From Cylindrodendrum hubeiense (taxonomy: Eukaryota > Ascomycota > Sordariomycetes > Hypocreales > Nectriaceae), in NCBI GenBank assembly GCA_014621425.1, contig JAANBB010000015.1, positions 273,465 through 337,464 of the forward strand: DNA of 64,000 nt, in the 5' to 3' direction. Under the pieces are notes generated by a model, which ran no database searches, was not told the origin of the DNA, and was given only the letters and a program-made list of their open reading frames with translations. A program made the position numbers and the translations under genes. Shown here piece by piece: positions 11,524 through 24,341 of this stretch (the first letter of the stretch is position 1; each line of letters opens with the position of its first letter).

Positions 11524-13522
11524 CTACAGACGCGCGTTATCCGCCTTTATTCGCAATCTCTCCTTCTCTCTCAAGTGGCGACGAAGGATTTTCCCTGTTG
11601 GATTCTTTGGGATGACATCCAAGAACTCCACACCTCCGGCCAGCCATTTGTATTTTGATTTGTGCTTCTCGACATGCTCACAGATCAGTCTTGCTGTCTC
11701 AGTTTCAGACCGTCCGGATGACTCTTTTGACCTCACCACAAAGGCCTTAGGTACTTCACCCGACCGTTTATGATGAGTCTGGATGACGGCGCAATCAGAT
11801 ACAAAGGGATGTGTGAGAAGATGTGCTTCAAGCTCCGCTGGGGCAACCTGCATGCCCTGTTGACCACTTTTGTTAGTAATTCTGATCACATCACTTTCTT
11901 GTGTGTGTGACTTACTTTGACCTTGATGAGTTCCTTGATCCTATCGATAATCACGAAATGCTCGTGGCCATTTGGAGACTTGCGAACAATGGCCTCATCA
12001 CCTGTCCTAATCCATCGTCCACTGTTATCCCAGATGAACGTTTCACCAGTGGCCTTTTCATTATTCAAATACCCCAAGGTGACAGATGGTCCCTGGACTA
12101 GCAACTCGCCCGGTGTCTCCGGCGTGATCACTTCATTTCCCTTGATATCGATGATCTTTGCTTTCATGGATGGAAGAAGAGAGCCTGAAGACCCGTGAAG
12201 AATATCTGACTCGCTAGTGGAGGTGATGACAACAGCAGTCTCGGTCATTCCTGAGTTGAAAGTTAGTAAAATCACATATTAGACAGAGACTACCTACCGT
12301 AAACCTGACCAAGATGCCAATGGGGATACAGCGCAGAAAGGCTATCGATAGTCTCACTTCCTAGGGGAGCCCCCCCAGTATAGACGAACCGGACACTGCT
12401 AAGGTCAAACTCGCTGCACTTCTGGTGATTGGCAACCATCTGGACCAGGATCGGCGGAACAATGTTCAGTTGCTCGATCTTGAACCGCTGAATTGCTGTG
12501 AGAAATGTTTGAAGCCGAAAGCCTGGCAGAACGATGACTTCGTCACCTCGGTACGGGGCGACGTGTGCCATGATGACCAAGCCATATGCATGGCTAAATG
12601 GCAGCAAGCCCAGTAGCACCTGTGAGTCAATGTTATGCTGTTGCCTATAGTAGCTTTCAAACGCTGCGAGCTGTAGAATGTTCGCAATAACATTACGATG
12701 CGAGATCATGACAGCTTTCTTTGCGTTACTTATAAGCCTGAGTCGTCAAGATATGTTTGAGCGATCTTACCGGTAATCCAGAGGTTCCGCTGGAGAAACA
12801 CAAGTATGCAACCTGCCTCTCGCCCTGGCCTTTGATCCATTTCAGTGGTTTCAATTCGGGTAGCGATTCTCCTTCTTTAAGAAGATCATGAATGGTTACG
12901 ACCTGGTGATTGTGGTCATCCTTGTCCATGGGGAGGATGAATATTCGTTCCCGTGGAATCCCTGCCGCCTTAGCGGCCTTGAGCGCAACTTGCAAGAGGG
13001 GAACGCATGTAAACAGGGCAGCAGAGCTGGATGACCGAAGTTGTTGCTCTAGCTCAAGGGCGGATGCAGCTGGGTTGACCGGTGAGACAATACCAGACAA
13101 CCGATGAATGGCGTGAGTCAAAGGTATGTAGTCAATCTGCAGAGAGTAAGCGAAAAACCGGCATTCACTTCATGCCCCACGAACCGTATTCAAGGAGAAC
13201 AGGGCGACAACTCGATCCCATTCGGAACCTTCGTTTGTAAATCCTAGTCTCTTGCCGATTGCTCTAGCAAGGTAGTTCTCTCGCTGGACTACGTCCAGAG
13301 CTGTGTACGATGTCCCTGTGAGGCCGCAGACGAAAGGGTTTCTCGCTTTAGAGATGGGATACCGCCCATACTCATCGTTACTCATGAACTCAGCTATGCT
13401 GATTGAGTCAGGGGGGTCTAGCAGTGGTAGGTTAAAATGGGTTTGCACAGAGAAACAAACAGAAGTGGCAGAGACTTACCCATAGCGAGTTGAGGAACCC
13501 ATGACGGCGGTGAAAAAACCAT
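11524..13522 (-). CDS. acyl-CoA synthetase / 4-coumarate:CoA ligase-like
   Basis: Six exons: 13522-13480, 13417-13185, 13136-12771, 12718-12298, 12250-11916 and 11856-11524 (576 aa, normal for the class). It activates a carboxylic acid with ATP to acyl-AMP and transfers it to CoA. Visible motifs: the ATP-binding loop SSGTSGLPKAVMISHRN across the third intron (about residues 207-223), LPFSHAYGLVIM, VYTGGAPLG, GQVYGMTETA (A5), GRWIRTGDEA (A7), IDRIKELIKVKGMQVAPAE (A8) and NPTGKILRR with the catalytic Lys (A10). The protein ends in Ala-Arg-Leu, which fits the PTS1 peroxisomal signal. One donor, GTTCGT after 13185, is weak; the others are ordinary. It could supply acyl-CoA for peroxisomal oxidation or a biosynthetic pathway, perhaps linked to the neighbouring thioesterase-like gene. 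Confidence 0.92.
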
Positions 13523-14871
13523 GGTGGCAATTTTGAAGATTGTAACGAATCTAACTTTACTACTCGATCGGATGAGTGTCGTAAAATGGCCTGTTTGATC
13601 AAAAGAACAAAAAAGCACATAAGGATTGTGATAGAGTTATAGCATTGAGCATGACCAAAGTTCATCCTTGGTGGGCTTTGTGAACCGTCGGCCCGAAGAC
13701 ACTTCCGCAATTACACCTCGGCAGAGCGGAAAAGGCATTATCAAATCTACGGCCGTGATCATATCAAATCTCAAATGTACCCATCTTTCGTAAATCAACC
13801 CCGAGTTCATTGATAGCCAGCGCCGCGGGGTAGGCTTGTTTGGCCGAACAAATGTCCCGAAAAAGCCGAAAATAGGCGGAGGAGCCGAGCCCCTATCTTC
13901 GGGCCCCGACTCCTCCTCGGGCAACGATGCTGCGATGCATGAAGTATCGCACACGCGACGTTAAACAAGTTCAGGAACAAACAAGGCTATTTTTTGCGGT
14001 GCTTGAACGCTGCGGTCATTTGACAGTCAAATGATCAATGTAACAAATATTATTGTCCCTTCATATTTAGTCATACGTTCCAAATAAAGGAAGGGAGCTC
14101 GTGGAATATTGACACAAATATTACAGCTCATAATCTACACAGATCAAAGTGGCATAGGTAGTACTTAATGGGATAGAGATTTTTATTTCCAATCATTTTA
14201 TTCTGGATGAATGAGAGGGTCCTCACAACGCGCTGTTGTGTGTCAATCATGGCTAAATAACGATCAATAACACATTGAGCTTTGATCTAATACAGCAATA
14301 ACGTATCCAACACTAATTATAAGGAGTGTGTTGACAAACACAGATGCATTACCCCGTTGACTCTCGTAAGGTAACATATATTTACTGCAAAGATAGCGGC
14401 AAGACTACTGCGACAGCTGTGGTCTAAGTGAAATGAGGAGATAAAAGATGTAATCAACATTAAAGGAAGGAAGGATCGTGTGTCTTGGCAATATCTGGCG
14501 AGTTATACGTCTCAAGTAGGATTATCCAGGCTCATATTGGTCCTCACCTCGTTAAGACTCCTGGATGCCCGTTGGCACCATCACAATGTGTAGCAAGGCG
14601 GCCTGATAATATTATATCATTCGGACTCTTTGGCTATGGACAATACCTGATTATTTTGACACGCATTGCCACTGCTCTATCATTGTCATATCCTGATTAT
14701 CTACCAGCATAAAACTCACTACTTCAATTTGCCCTACCCTGTAGCTGACTGTAATTAATTTGTTTCATAGAAATTCCTGATTAATATCTAGTTAGGTAAT
14801 TACAAGAACAAGAAATGTCATACAATGATGTAGTATTAAATTGATAGTGTTCATTTCATTACTTCCCACTC
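13523..14871. other. intergenic, promoter of the CoA ligase plus AT-rich spacer
   Basis: 1.35 kb. The first 450 bp is the ligase promoter, containing an imperfect inverted repeat near 13877-13917 (GGAGGAGCCGAGCCC facing GGGCCCCGACTCCTCC). From about 14,000 the DNA is AT-rich without genes. Small frames at 13637-13954 and 14485-14712 lack coding features. Confidence 0.45.
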
Positions 14872-15970
14872 TTACAATGCCAAAACACCACGCTGTAAAT
14901 ACCCAATTTCATCCACTAATGGCATACTATTGAACGTATCCACAAAGTCATTCAAGCACTTGCTTCGCGCCTGTAAATGTCCCTTCTTCATACTGATACC
15001 TTTAGCTGGTGTGAAATTGACGTATCGCTTCCAGCCCTGAATTAGTAAAGGCCCTTCACCAGTGAGGTATGAATGGACAAAGTTCATCGCGATATCCTCG
15101 CAATTAAACTTCTCGTCGACATAATCTCGAATCTTTTTCATCATCGGTTCATCAGATGAGTAGTAGTCGAGGAATGAAATATGTGACATGGCGAGATTGG
15201 TGAGGATCATGGAGTACGAGCTGCTCTCGTCACGGCTTGAACATAGTGTGTACTTCCAGTTCCCATTCGCATCCAGCTTGGGACAACGTGCCAAGGCGCC
15301 AGTCAATTTATTTCGGCCGAATTTACGCCAGGATTGGAACACAAACTCTAGATCACGTGGGTGATAGTAGACATCGTCATCCGACAACATAATAGCCTGG
15401 GTACGGAAGGTCGAGTCGGGCAAAAGCTTCTCGTTCAAGCTGTTTCGAGTAGAAGCCCTGTATCGTACGGGAGTTCCGAGGGGAGATGTAAAGTTGGCGG
15501 GTGGGTTTGCCTCCAAATCGTTCCAAATAATGACAATTTCGAGTAGAGAAGGTATCTTTTCATCCAACAACGCGTGGAGGGTTTTGTTGAGTTCTTTTGG
15601 TCGACGGTATGTTTGCAACGCGACGCTACACGACGACCCCGGGTTAGCTTCACCGACGAAAATTTCCAGCATCTGGCTGTGGGGCTAAGTGCCCGGTGAC
15701 ATACGTAAACTTGGTATCGTCGAGATGCTCGTATTTGGCATGTATCTTCTCCCATGTCTCCCGTGCTTCAGTTCGGGGATCGTTGTGGCCCTTGGGCATT
15801 GGCGTGGGCTTGGCCCCGTTGGTGAGGACCTCAGAGGCTGCGTCGGTTTTGAAAACAGCGAACGTAGTAAAAACGCAACAGATTATTAAAATCGCCGTCG
15901 CAAGTCTTCGGATTGCAGGAGATCGCCATATCGGCGTTTGAGTTTGCGCCCAACCGGGGCGACGCTCCAT
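14872..15970 (-). CDS. type II membrane glycosyltransferase, GT64 (exostosin-like)
   Basis: Two exons, 15970-15705 and 15625-14872 (339 aa); the intron has donor GTATGT and branch GCTAACC. A short basic N-tail precedes one hydrophobic segment at about residues 22-41 (LATAILIICCVFTTFAVF), the layout of Golgi type II enzymes. The catalytic part begins VALQTYRRPKELNKTLHALL, followed by IVIIWNDLEANPP and the metal/nucleotide-sugar motif IMLSDDDVYYHPRDLEF. Then come EDIAMNFVHSYLTGEGPLL and Cys residues near the end. These are the landmarks of GT64, the family of animal exostosin C-terminal domains and fungal relatives. The donor is probably a UDP-N-acetylhexosamine, but the acceptor in fungi is not known to me. 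Confidence 0.85.
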
Positions 15971-17593
15971 GCTGGAGGGGGATGTTCGGACGAACGAGAG
16001 AGAGGTGTGCGTTGAAGAATTTCAGGGATACGGGATAAAGCAAAGAGCAAAACCAAGAGAGAGAGAAGTGGAGTAGCGACATGGCCTCGCTGCAGTATAC
16101 ATATGCGTCACCCAGTCGGCGTGTTGGCGTGTGAAGCTTGAAAGATGGGCACTCATGTATCTGCTGGTGTGACCAACCTTGAAACGAGCCTCCCAATAGA
16201 TACTAGGGCCAACCAACTCCTTCCTGTTGGATGGATTGGGAATGGATTGGGAACGTGTCGACTGGGCCAGAGCGACAGGGCCAGTCTCTTTTGTGGAGAT
16301 CGAGACCACGGCCAGGGCCCATGAGCGTGGATTAAGACGCTCAATACGAAACAGCCAACAAATACGAGGTAGCCAATAAATACGAGATTGTCAACTCCAC
16401 TTGTTCGATGGCCATTCGACCGCTGCTTCGTACACAGCCTCATGGCATCCAAAAAGAAGTTAGGCACAACTACCATACCTAAATTGGCGACCATGCGAAC
16501 AAATCCACCGAACGGTGAAAGATTTGGCCAACCAACATGTGATGCGCCAGGTGTGCTGATAAACCCTCGGAATCATCCCATGGTTACAATAACGAAATGT
16601 GGCAGGTCAGGCACATGATAGCCATGTCACAGCACACGGGTTGAATGGTTTAACCTGACGAGATGATATCATGGGACAAGGCAGAATGCCCTCAAACCAG
16701 ACTTTGAGGCCTGAAAGACTTAGCCGTGAGATGCATCGGCAGTCCGGCCAAGATGGATCCACTCCGGCAACGTTGGCCCGAACTCAATCGGCCTTGTCCA
16801 TATCAGTCAGCCCATGTCATATCCAATGAGCAGCCGAACAGGGGTCGACACCTTATCTGGCCGCGTCATCAAATCTCAACCACGAACCTTCGTCGCAGAA
16901 AAGGAACGAAGTGATGCACCAATCAAGTATTACGCACGTTATTGTTTAGGAACGGTCAAAGTCCACTTCGGCTCGTCCCGAGGGACAGATGGTAATCTAT
17001 CGTAGATGCACGGCCGAAAAATGGTATACCTCAGCAGTAACTAGCCTAACATGATCGATCCTACCTGGTCTTGCGATTGACGTTTGGAACGGATTACATA
17101 AGGATTGCGCAGTGGTTCGGGGATGAAAGTTCTTAAAAGTGTTCTTTGCAACGGATGATCTTGGAGTATGGTCTGTCAGTCGCACTACGCAGAGGTTCTC
17201 ATATGATAGTACGGGAAGTAGAGACTAAAAACAAGAGTCCATAGACAATACTGCATGGTGGCCAAAAAAGTTATACAATTCAAACATCCACTGGCAACAT
17301 CCACCATGCAAGCTCATATGTTAAAGAGGTTGGGCGGCGGGCATAGGCCCTGGGGTGTATGAACAATAACGCTGGAAGTGGACCAGAGGCATGGAAGCCT
17401 CTCAGTCGAATGTAAATATCAGGTTCGTATATATCACGGCAGGTGCTACTACTTCGAAAACAATCGATCAGGCTGCTCTCCCATCTAGTGAATTGGTAAA
17501 TCCGGTGATCTGTAACTGTATTAATATGAATCGCATTAGGCGCTCTCTCCATGTACCAGTGTTGGAAAGTCGTTCTCGACATAGAAGGCAAGC
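15971..17593. other. intergenic, no gene seen
   Basis: 1.6 kb between the GT64 start and the end of the MFS exporter. Many short overlapping frames (60-113 codons at 15831-17591) occur on both strands without family features; the longest, 16153-16494 minus, has no homologous look. It contains the GT64 promoter on the left and the exporter's 3' region on the right. Confidence 0.45.
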
Positions 17594-19410
17594 CTAATCA
17601 TACACTGATCCTTTTGACCACTTTGACCTAGCCCTGATCCTCTTCCCAAAAATGTAGAACACAAAAGGGACGGGTATTAAGAACGCTGCAAACCCTCCAG
17701 TGATGCTAGATCCCGGTCCCACGCCGATGTTGTGAAACATCGGCCCAACCACCAAAGGGAAAGCGCCCGCGAAACAGGAGCGTAGAAATGTGTTGGCTGC
17801 AACTGCCGAAGCTGCATATAACTGGAATGTATCTACCAAGTAATTGAGGGCAGCTTGGAAGATGGTGAAGAAGCCAGTTCCCAGCAGTAGGAGACCGATA
17901 CATGGCACGATCCAGTGAATCTCGGGCTGGGCTGTCCAACCGATGAGAAACTGGCCTCCACTAAATAAGACTGAGCCTACCATCATAGGAGGAAGACGTT
18001 TCTCAGGAACAGCGCGGTCGCCCGCAGCATGGTACGCCTTATTGTAGAGCATCTGGTTATAGACGTTGGCACCAGCGCCCAGGATAGCACCCACTAAGAT
18101 GCAGAGAAAGGGCAGGGTCGATACAAAGGCATTCCAACCACGGATCTCCCCAAATATGATGGGGATAGCTCCCAGCTGCATATACAGTATACCATAGCAG
18201 AAGCTAGCATACAATGCCACAAGGAAACATATAGGCGTGCATAAAAGCTGGATTGGGCGTAATAAGAACTTTTGAGCCAACTGTGTCACGTTGACATCCC
18301 ACTCCTCGAATTTCGCATGTAAGGCCCAGTTGCCAGTTTCATGCCGCAAGCTTCGGGCCTTATACACGAGGAGTATGGGGGGGTAACTTTCGTCGATGAA
18401 AATAATAGCAAACAGCAATACGACAGCTTGAAGTATCCCTGTTAGATATTCGGTCCAACGCCATCCAAGGGATGGTTGTTGGACAACTGCTGCAGATACA
18501 ATTGGCCCTGTAGATAATATGAGCATCAGAATAGCTAAGCAGAACGCAAGGAGGGATAAAACTGACCAATAACGGGGCCGCTAACTACAGCCATAGCATA
18601 TCCAGCCATTGCGATGCCCCTCTCTGCAGGCGAGAACAGGTCGCCGAGCACGCCGCCCGTATTAGTGACGGGTGCCGAGGCAAAGAATGCCCCAAAAAAA
18701 CGGGTTATCATAATTGTCTGGAAGTCTTTGGCCGTGGCGGTGCCAAAGCTGAAACAGATCGCGATCGACATGGGAACAAAAACGGCAAACCGTCTGCCGT
18801 AGACCTCGCTTAACGGTGCCCAGAGTAACGGTCCAATACCAAAGCCAAAGAGGAAGAGAGCCGTTCCCAGTGTTGCGACCTGCGTAGAGACGTGGTACTG
18901 CTCGGCAATCTGAGTTGTTCCCGCTGAGTATGCCGACGAAGCCCACGTGGCGGTCATGGTGACAAGCCCGTAGAGTAAAGTCGTGTGCACTTTCTTGCGC
19001 ATGGGCCAGTTTAGAGGACGATATGGATCGTCTGGACCTTCAAAATCCACCAGCTGGTCTCGAGTGGTTGGTACATGAGAAAGAGGATGAGAGAATTGGG
19101 GTGTTGGGCGAGACCGGATGCGAGAGACCAATGTTTCTCGGCGTGAAATGGTGCGTGCCAGGCTCATCGTGGTGACGGCAGACGCAGATTGGATACGTGG
19201 CCTGCTTCCGCTCCTGCTCGCTCGCCGAAGTGAGCTAGATCTTATCTCCTCTAGAGTTGGACGATGTCCATCGTAATCGTCCGATTGTCTAGTTTCAGTC
19301 TCGGGAGATGAAGACGAGTCTCGAGAAGAGGTACTGTCGCTGTGGTAGCCGCTGCGCCCGCGACCGCGAGCGAGGGTTTGAGATCGCACTCCATGGCCTG
19401 CAACAACCAT
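17594..19410 (-). CDS. MFS drug/polyamine exporter, DHA1 type
   Basis: Two exons, 19410-18567 and 18507-17594 (585 aa). The 58-nt intron has donor GTCAGT and acceptor CTACAG. About 110 residues of Ser/Arg-rich low-complexity tail lead to the family landmark LVDFEGPDDPYRPLNWP just before the first helix. Next come LFLFGFGIGPLLWAPLSEVYGRR (motif A region), SPAERGIAMAGYAMAVVSGP and GWRWTEYLTG, then a second six-helix half ending in a basic tail. Twelve helices are expected. Relatives export azoles, benomyl, cycloheximide or polyamines at the plasma membrane. There is no attached biosynthetic gene, so this may be general detoxification. Confidence 0.9.
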
Positions 19411-22400
19411 GATACAATAATTCCAAAGGCAATAATGGCATCAACTGCTATTATAGCTGATGTTGATGCGCATTTGTAAGGTCTTGGCACAAATAGCTAG
19501 CTCCGGTAATTTGGCAATCTGGAAAACTCGGTTTGGTGTGGAGTCTGTAGATGGGGTGGTTGACGTCATGCGCCATGGGTCAGAATTGCCTTCGGCATAA
19601 TGAACGATGTTGCCGAGATATTCGCAGGGAGATCTTTCCAGCTCCCAGTGTCATGAGCTACTCTATATTAATTCTGTCAAAAGAGCAAAGCATAGATAGA
19701 AAAACCAGAAATTTGCCTCTAAAACAGTTAATAACTATTTCACATTGATTGAAGTTATTATACTACTTGATTGATCGATTGAGTTCACTTTTATTCTGAA
19801 TTTTAGTGTATTATAAGCCTTCAGTCTACTACTGTACGACGTCGGCACAAAATGAAACTATCAGATAATCTTAGATAGCTTGGCAGGAATAGAGTTCCCA
19901 TACAATGCTGTGGTTGAGCTGGGTGGGCGAGCTTGGGCTGCACACTGCTACCTCGAGGTCTCAGTTAATCAAATGGTGGCGGAATACCCTTTGGTGAGCT
20001 GATCCCAATGTAGGGAAAAGAGAAGGTACAGAGATATGGTTGGCGCATGTTCTGAGGAGAACATTCGTCTAGTGGCGAAGAAAAGTCGTCCCGAAGAAGG
20101 TCTCTGCCTCCGCATGTAGACGAATATGTCGAACTGCTTATTGCTTCATCACAGCAAATAAAGAGCCTTGAGTAACGAGACTGGACATGGCCGTTGTTAT
20201 TGCACAGTAAATATCCCTCTTTCTCAAACTTATCCTAGACTAATTAATGAAGCCGAATTTCGCTATAAGAAAAAGGCGTCATGGGAAGGATAGAATCTTG
20301 ACGAGAAGATTTATCGGATTATGAGAAGCTGTGACTAATTTAGTGCCCGCTATGATCCCAATACATGTTGTTCAGTTCTTTGATTATTGTCAACGATATT
20401 ATGCCGACCCCTTTGTTTCACTAGCAGTTGCCTTTGCCTTATAATGGCCTGTACTGCTCTTTTCCACTACTGCAAGTTACTGCTGTAGATGACGTTACTG
20501 TGTCATTTAGTTTCGTCCGTTCCGAGAGGTTGCCTCGTGATTTTTGCTGTGACTTCTACCTCCGTTTGCACTCATCCCTCGACTTCATATCGGCGCTACT
20601 CTCGAGCAGCGGCATTGCAACACCTATTTGCCTGCCCTCACCAGGCCAAGATAACAGCATCCTGAATTTTTTGCATTTTGAGTCAGTAATCGCGCTCTTT
20701 CCGAGTTGCACCTTAGTGACGGGCCCTTACTTACCCTGCTCGGGAGCCTATAGCAATGTCGTTGGGTCGTTGTTATCACTTGACTGCAAATTCACTTGAC
20801 TCCAGATCGGCGATCTTCTCGAGCAGCAAGCTTACAACAATCTATTGCCTTTCAATACCGGCATGTGATAGTGTATTTTGTTTAAGTGAATACATGCTGT
20901 GTGCTGTTATGCGCTTCGGTTTGCCTACAGAAAAAGGTGATACACCAGCGACGCAGCCGTGGTGTTCTAGCTGAGGGTCTACTTTAGTATGTTGAATAGC
21001 AGCAGTGTCATATTTAGCAGCTGGTCACATATAAAAGCAACAGAGGGTTAAACAGGGCGAGTTTTAAGCTGTAGCCCTATGTAAAGCAAGTGTATAATCA
21101 TAGCCAGGATCGCCGAGTGCGATATTAAAAGATGAAATGGAAAATAGGAAGAACACAGCTAACATCGCTAAATTTGCCATTCGGGTTAAAGGCCTCCGGA
21201 TTTATCTGGAGCCTGGCCGAGTATTGGCCGCAGCTCCTGCCTTGATCCTTTGATTGTGGCACGTCTATCTTATCGGTTCTATTCGGTTATGTCAGTTCGA
21301 GGGACATATCTATAAAATGCCCTAAGAGCGGCCGATTTATATTACATTCAGCCCTTGTATATCACTTAGCTCGCCCAAGGACTTCCTCTAGGTCTCGTCA
21401 ACTTCAATACTTAATAACTTCCTCATGAAGTTTTGTGGAAGGATCTTCTTCTTTATGCTTCCGGGTGGCAAAGTTGCATTCAAAATACGCCATGGCAGAT
21501 CCCCCTACCAGAATTGGCATATTGAGAAGGGGACAGGAAATTTTTCAGATAACTGGGAATGTATCTGATTGTATCTGATTGTTCCAATTTAGGCCACAGC
21601 ATTAATACAATCAGAGAGCTTGTGGTGAGGACCCGCCGCTTTCAACGCAATAAGCGCTGGGGGCTAAGACCGAGGTGTGCCACAAGCCCCGCAATACTAA
21701 GCCTATTTAAGCTTGAATTGTAACAGCACCACATAATAATCACTCGTTCGCCTAGGAGTACGCCGTATATCCGAAATCTTAATGGACGCAATGTATACCA
21801 ATTAAACCGATAGAATTATCTCTTGTTGTATTTAAAGCAAGCTTAAGGTGATGGAGTAATCTGGCATCGGCACTGGGATATTGGTATACGCTCGCAAGAC
21901 GAGATCAGTTTAAAATCCATCCACATTCGCATAAGCTTTGAAATACTCTTCCAGTATCCTAAGATTTTCCATTAAAGTCCCCAAAGGACTACCAAGCTGG
22001 ATTTATACTGCTAAAACAGGCATAGTTGATATTGTTATGCTTTTCTAGCCCCTGCGGATTCAGCTCCTCAGACGGGTCCCGCGGATTCCTCGGGCTCCGT
22101 GGACCCTACAGACTCTGTTGTGCAAATTATTTTATGGAGAGAATTCATCTAGTGCAAGATGGATAACGGCGATAATATTTGTGCAATGTGTAAAAATGAG
22201 TTAGGTGTCCCTGTGCATTGGAGCTTAATATTACAAGAGACCGATTGAAGATTAATATCCATGCTTGACTACTATATATATGTTTTAATAACATTTCTAA
22301 AAGATTATATGGGGGTGGTACTGGACTAAAACGACCGCACCCACCAACGCCAATACAGTTATAGGGTAGTGGTCTTGTAGAATGTGGATATTGGCAACAC

Positions 22401-22490
22401 AACCACACAACAAAAAGCAATCAATAAACAATCTGAATGCTAGGTAAAGAGGAATAAGACATACTGACTAAATACTGCATAGTTACGCTT
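19411..22490. other. long intergenic region with coding-like relics
   Basis: 3.1 kb without a full gene. Three patches stand out. First, a diverged direct duplication (about 20,579-20,637 versus 20,798-20,856) shares ATCGGCG..TCTCGAGCAGC and CTATTGCCT-like blocks. Second, a TATAAAAT box at 21,311 lies about 115 bp before a 47-codon ORF (21,425). Third, a GC-rich patch at 22,049-22,157 reads as Pro/Asp/Ser-rich codons after a TTTCTAG acceptor-like site. Together they may be remains of one or more dead genes. The right end is the 3' region of the sugar transporter. Confidence 0.4.
21425..21568 (+). CDS. possible small ORF (47 aa)
   Basis: The ORF starts ATGAAGTTTTGTGGAAGG behind a well-placed TATA box (21,311-21,318) and a pyrimidine-rich leader, and stops TGA at 21,566-21,568. 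The peptide begins MKFCGRIFFFML and is otherwise basic; it has no clear signal peptide and no family that I recognise. It could be the first exon of a decayed gene whose later exon lies near 22,050. Low confidence. Confidence 0.2.
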   Translation: MKFCGRIFFFMLPGGKVAFKIRHGRSPYQNWHIEKGTGNFSDNWECI

Positions 22491-24341
22491 TCAAGTTGAT
22501 TTCTTGCCCAAAGGTACTGGTCCTACAGTTTCAATTTCACCAAGTTGCATGTCGAATTTCTCCGCCGTGGTCCGAGCCACGTCAGACCTCTCCCCATCAA
22601 AAACAACTGCAATCTCCTCTAAAGTTCGGCCACCAGTCTCAGGGAAAAGAAAGTAAATGATGACCAGTTCACAACCAATCCACACATCATAATAAATATA
22701 GTATTTCCAGCCACTGTTCTCCAGACCAATGGGCTAATCAATGTCAGCTTGATGAAGGCTGGGTACATACAGGTATAGGTACTCACGTTAACGTATTGAT
22801 TAAAGAAGCCAGACATAGCAATACAAAAGGTTGTGAAAGCCCAAAGTCTTGCTCGGTAAATGTATGGCGAAATTTCGATGGGATAAGATACGACCTAGAA
22901 GAGTGACATGTGAGTCCACAGGACACACTCAAAATACTCGAAAAAGACTTACCATGTATAGCCAAGCAAATGAGCCAGCAGCATTGAATAGGAAGATCAT
23001 GGCGATGACAGCATTTCCGGCAGCCCTGGACCCTGTAATATCATAGCGAGCTTGAGCAATGGTCCAGCCAATAAAGGTAACCAACATTGCCGAGGTACCA
23101 AACAATAGTACAGGGCGTCGGCGGAAACGAGCGGTTATGACCGCCGAAACGATGCCAACGATCCATGCCCATGTCGAGATGCCACCGTTGATTAAAGTGA
23201 GCTCTTTGGTCTTGACAATTCCTGCAGCATTCAAGATTTGAACGAGATACGCTGAGACAAGCCCGTTGCCACTCGTCTGTGAGAAAACTCCACAACACAT
23301 GCAGAGGAATGCTCGCCACATTAGACCTCTATTCTTGACAAAGTCCAGAATCTTGATGTTCTCAGCTTTCTCTAGGCTGATGGCTTGGCGGATTTTGGTC
23401 AATTCCCAATCTACAAGAGCGCTGTCATTGTTCCCCCCGCCATGGTCTAGGTATTAAACGTATCAGTATCGATTTGTATTAAAGAGGGAGGTGAGTCTGG
23501 TCATACATTTGATCAGTATTGCCCTGGCGTCATCTACCCGGTTGTGTGAAACCAGCCAACGCGGCGACTCTGGGCACAAAAAGATGAAAGCAAACTGGTA
23601 GAGAGAGCAGACGATCTGCAAAAGGCAAGGTACCCTCCAGGACCAGTCCCCTTCGATGCGATACGTACCGTAGGCTATCCAAGCCCCGACGACCCTTTAA
23701 TTCGAGATTAGTAAGTCAATCAGAAACGGGTAAGATTAGTCGGAAAAGGAACTAGGATCTTTACATGCCAAGGTAAATCGTCGTGTTGTAGAAGTTTGTG
23801 AACATCGATCGTTCTTTTGGATGCGCCAGCTCAGCCACGAGCACTGGAGCGCCAATCTGGGAAAGCCCAATCCCGATTCCCAAGAGCATTTTGAAGGCAG
23901 AGAACATGGTGAATGACAAGGCCCAAGCTTGGCCCATAGTCGAAGCGATGATAATGAAGGATCCAATCATCATGGGCATACGACGGCCGAATTGATCACA
24001 AATCCATGGGGCGATAAACATGGCAATTGCCCCTCCGAGAGACTGGGCAGCACCGAAGAACCCGAGTTGGGGACTTGTAGGAGTACCGAAGTCTGTTGAA
24101 TAATAGACTACAGTTAGCATGGAGGGCTTGGAGAGAGTGTTGTGGGAGTGATTAGAGATGGCTCACGCTCGTAGAATTGAGGGATTGTTTGAAGAGCATT
24201 TGTCATAGACATATCAAATCCAATGGCTGTTGGAGTGATGAAAGCAGCCGGAAGGAGACAGCAGTACAAAACGATGCGTTCTGGACGCTTGTACCATGGT
24301 GGTAAAGATGCCAGATCAAAAGGGATATGCTCGTTGCTCAT
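22491..24341 (-). CDS. MFS sugar transporter (lactose-permease/hexose-like)
   Basis: Six exons: 24341-24167, 24092-23765, 23694-23507, 23446-22953, 22894-22787 and 22733-22491 (511 aa, typical). The sugar-porter signatures are all visible: GFDMSMTNALQTIPQFYEHFG, DQFGRRMPMM, LLGIGIGLSQIGAPVLVAELAHPKERS, the central PESPRWLVSHNRVDDARAIL, VVSYPIEISPYIYRARLWAF (PESPR/PETKG-type loop) and the final YFLFPETGGRTLEEI. It should import a mono- or oligosaccharide by proton symport at the plasma membrane. It is transcribed divergently from the GH78 gene at 25,105 across 763 bp, which points to uptake of rhamnose-containing glycosides or disaccharides. That substrate is inferred from context only. Confidence 0.92.

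Noticed and set aside
20428..20799. 123-codon plus-strand ORF
   Set aside because: Starts only from TTG and has no recognisable domain; kept only as part of the relic observation.
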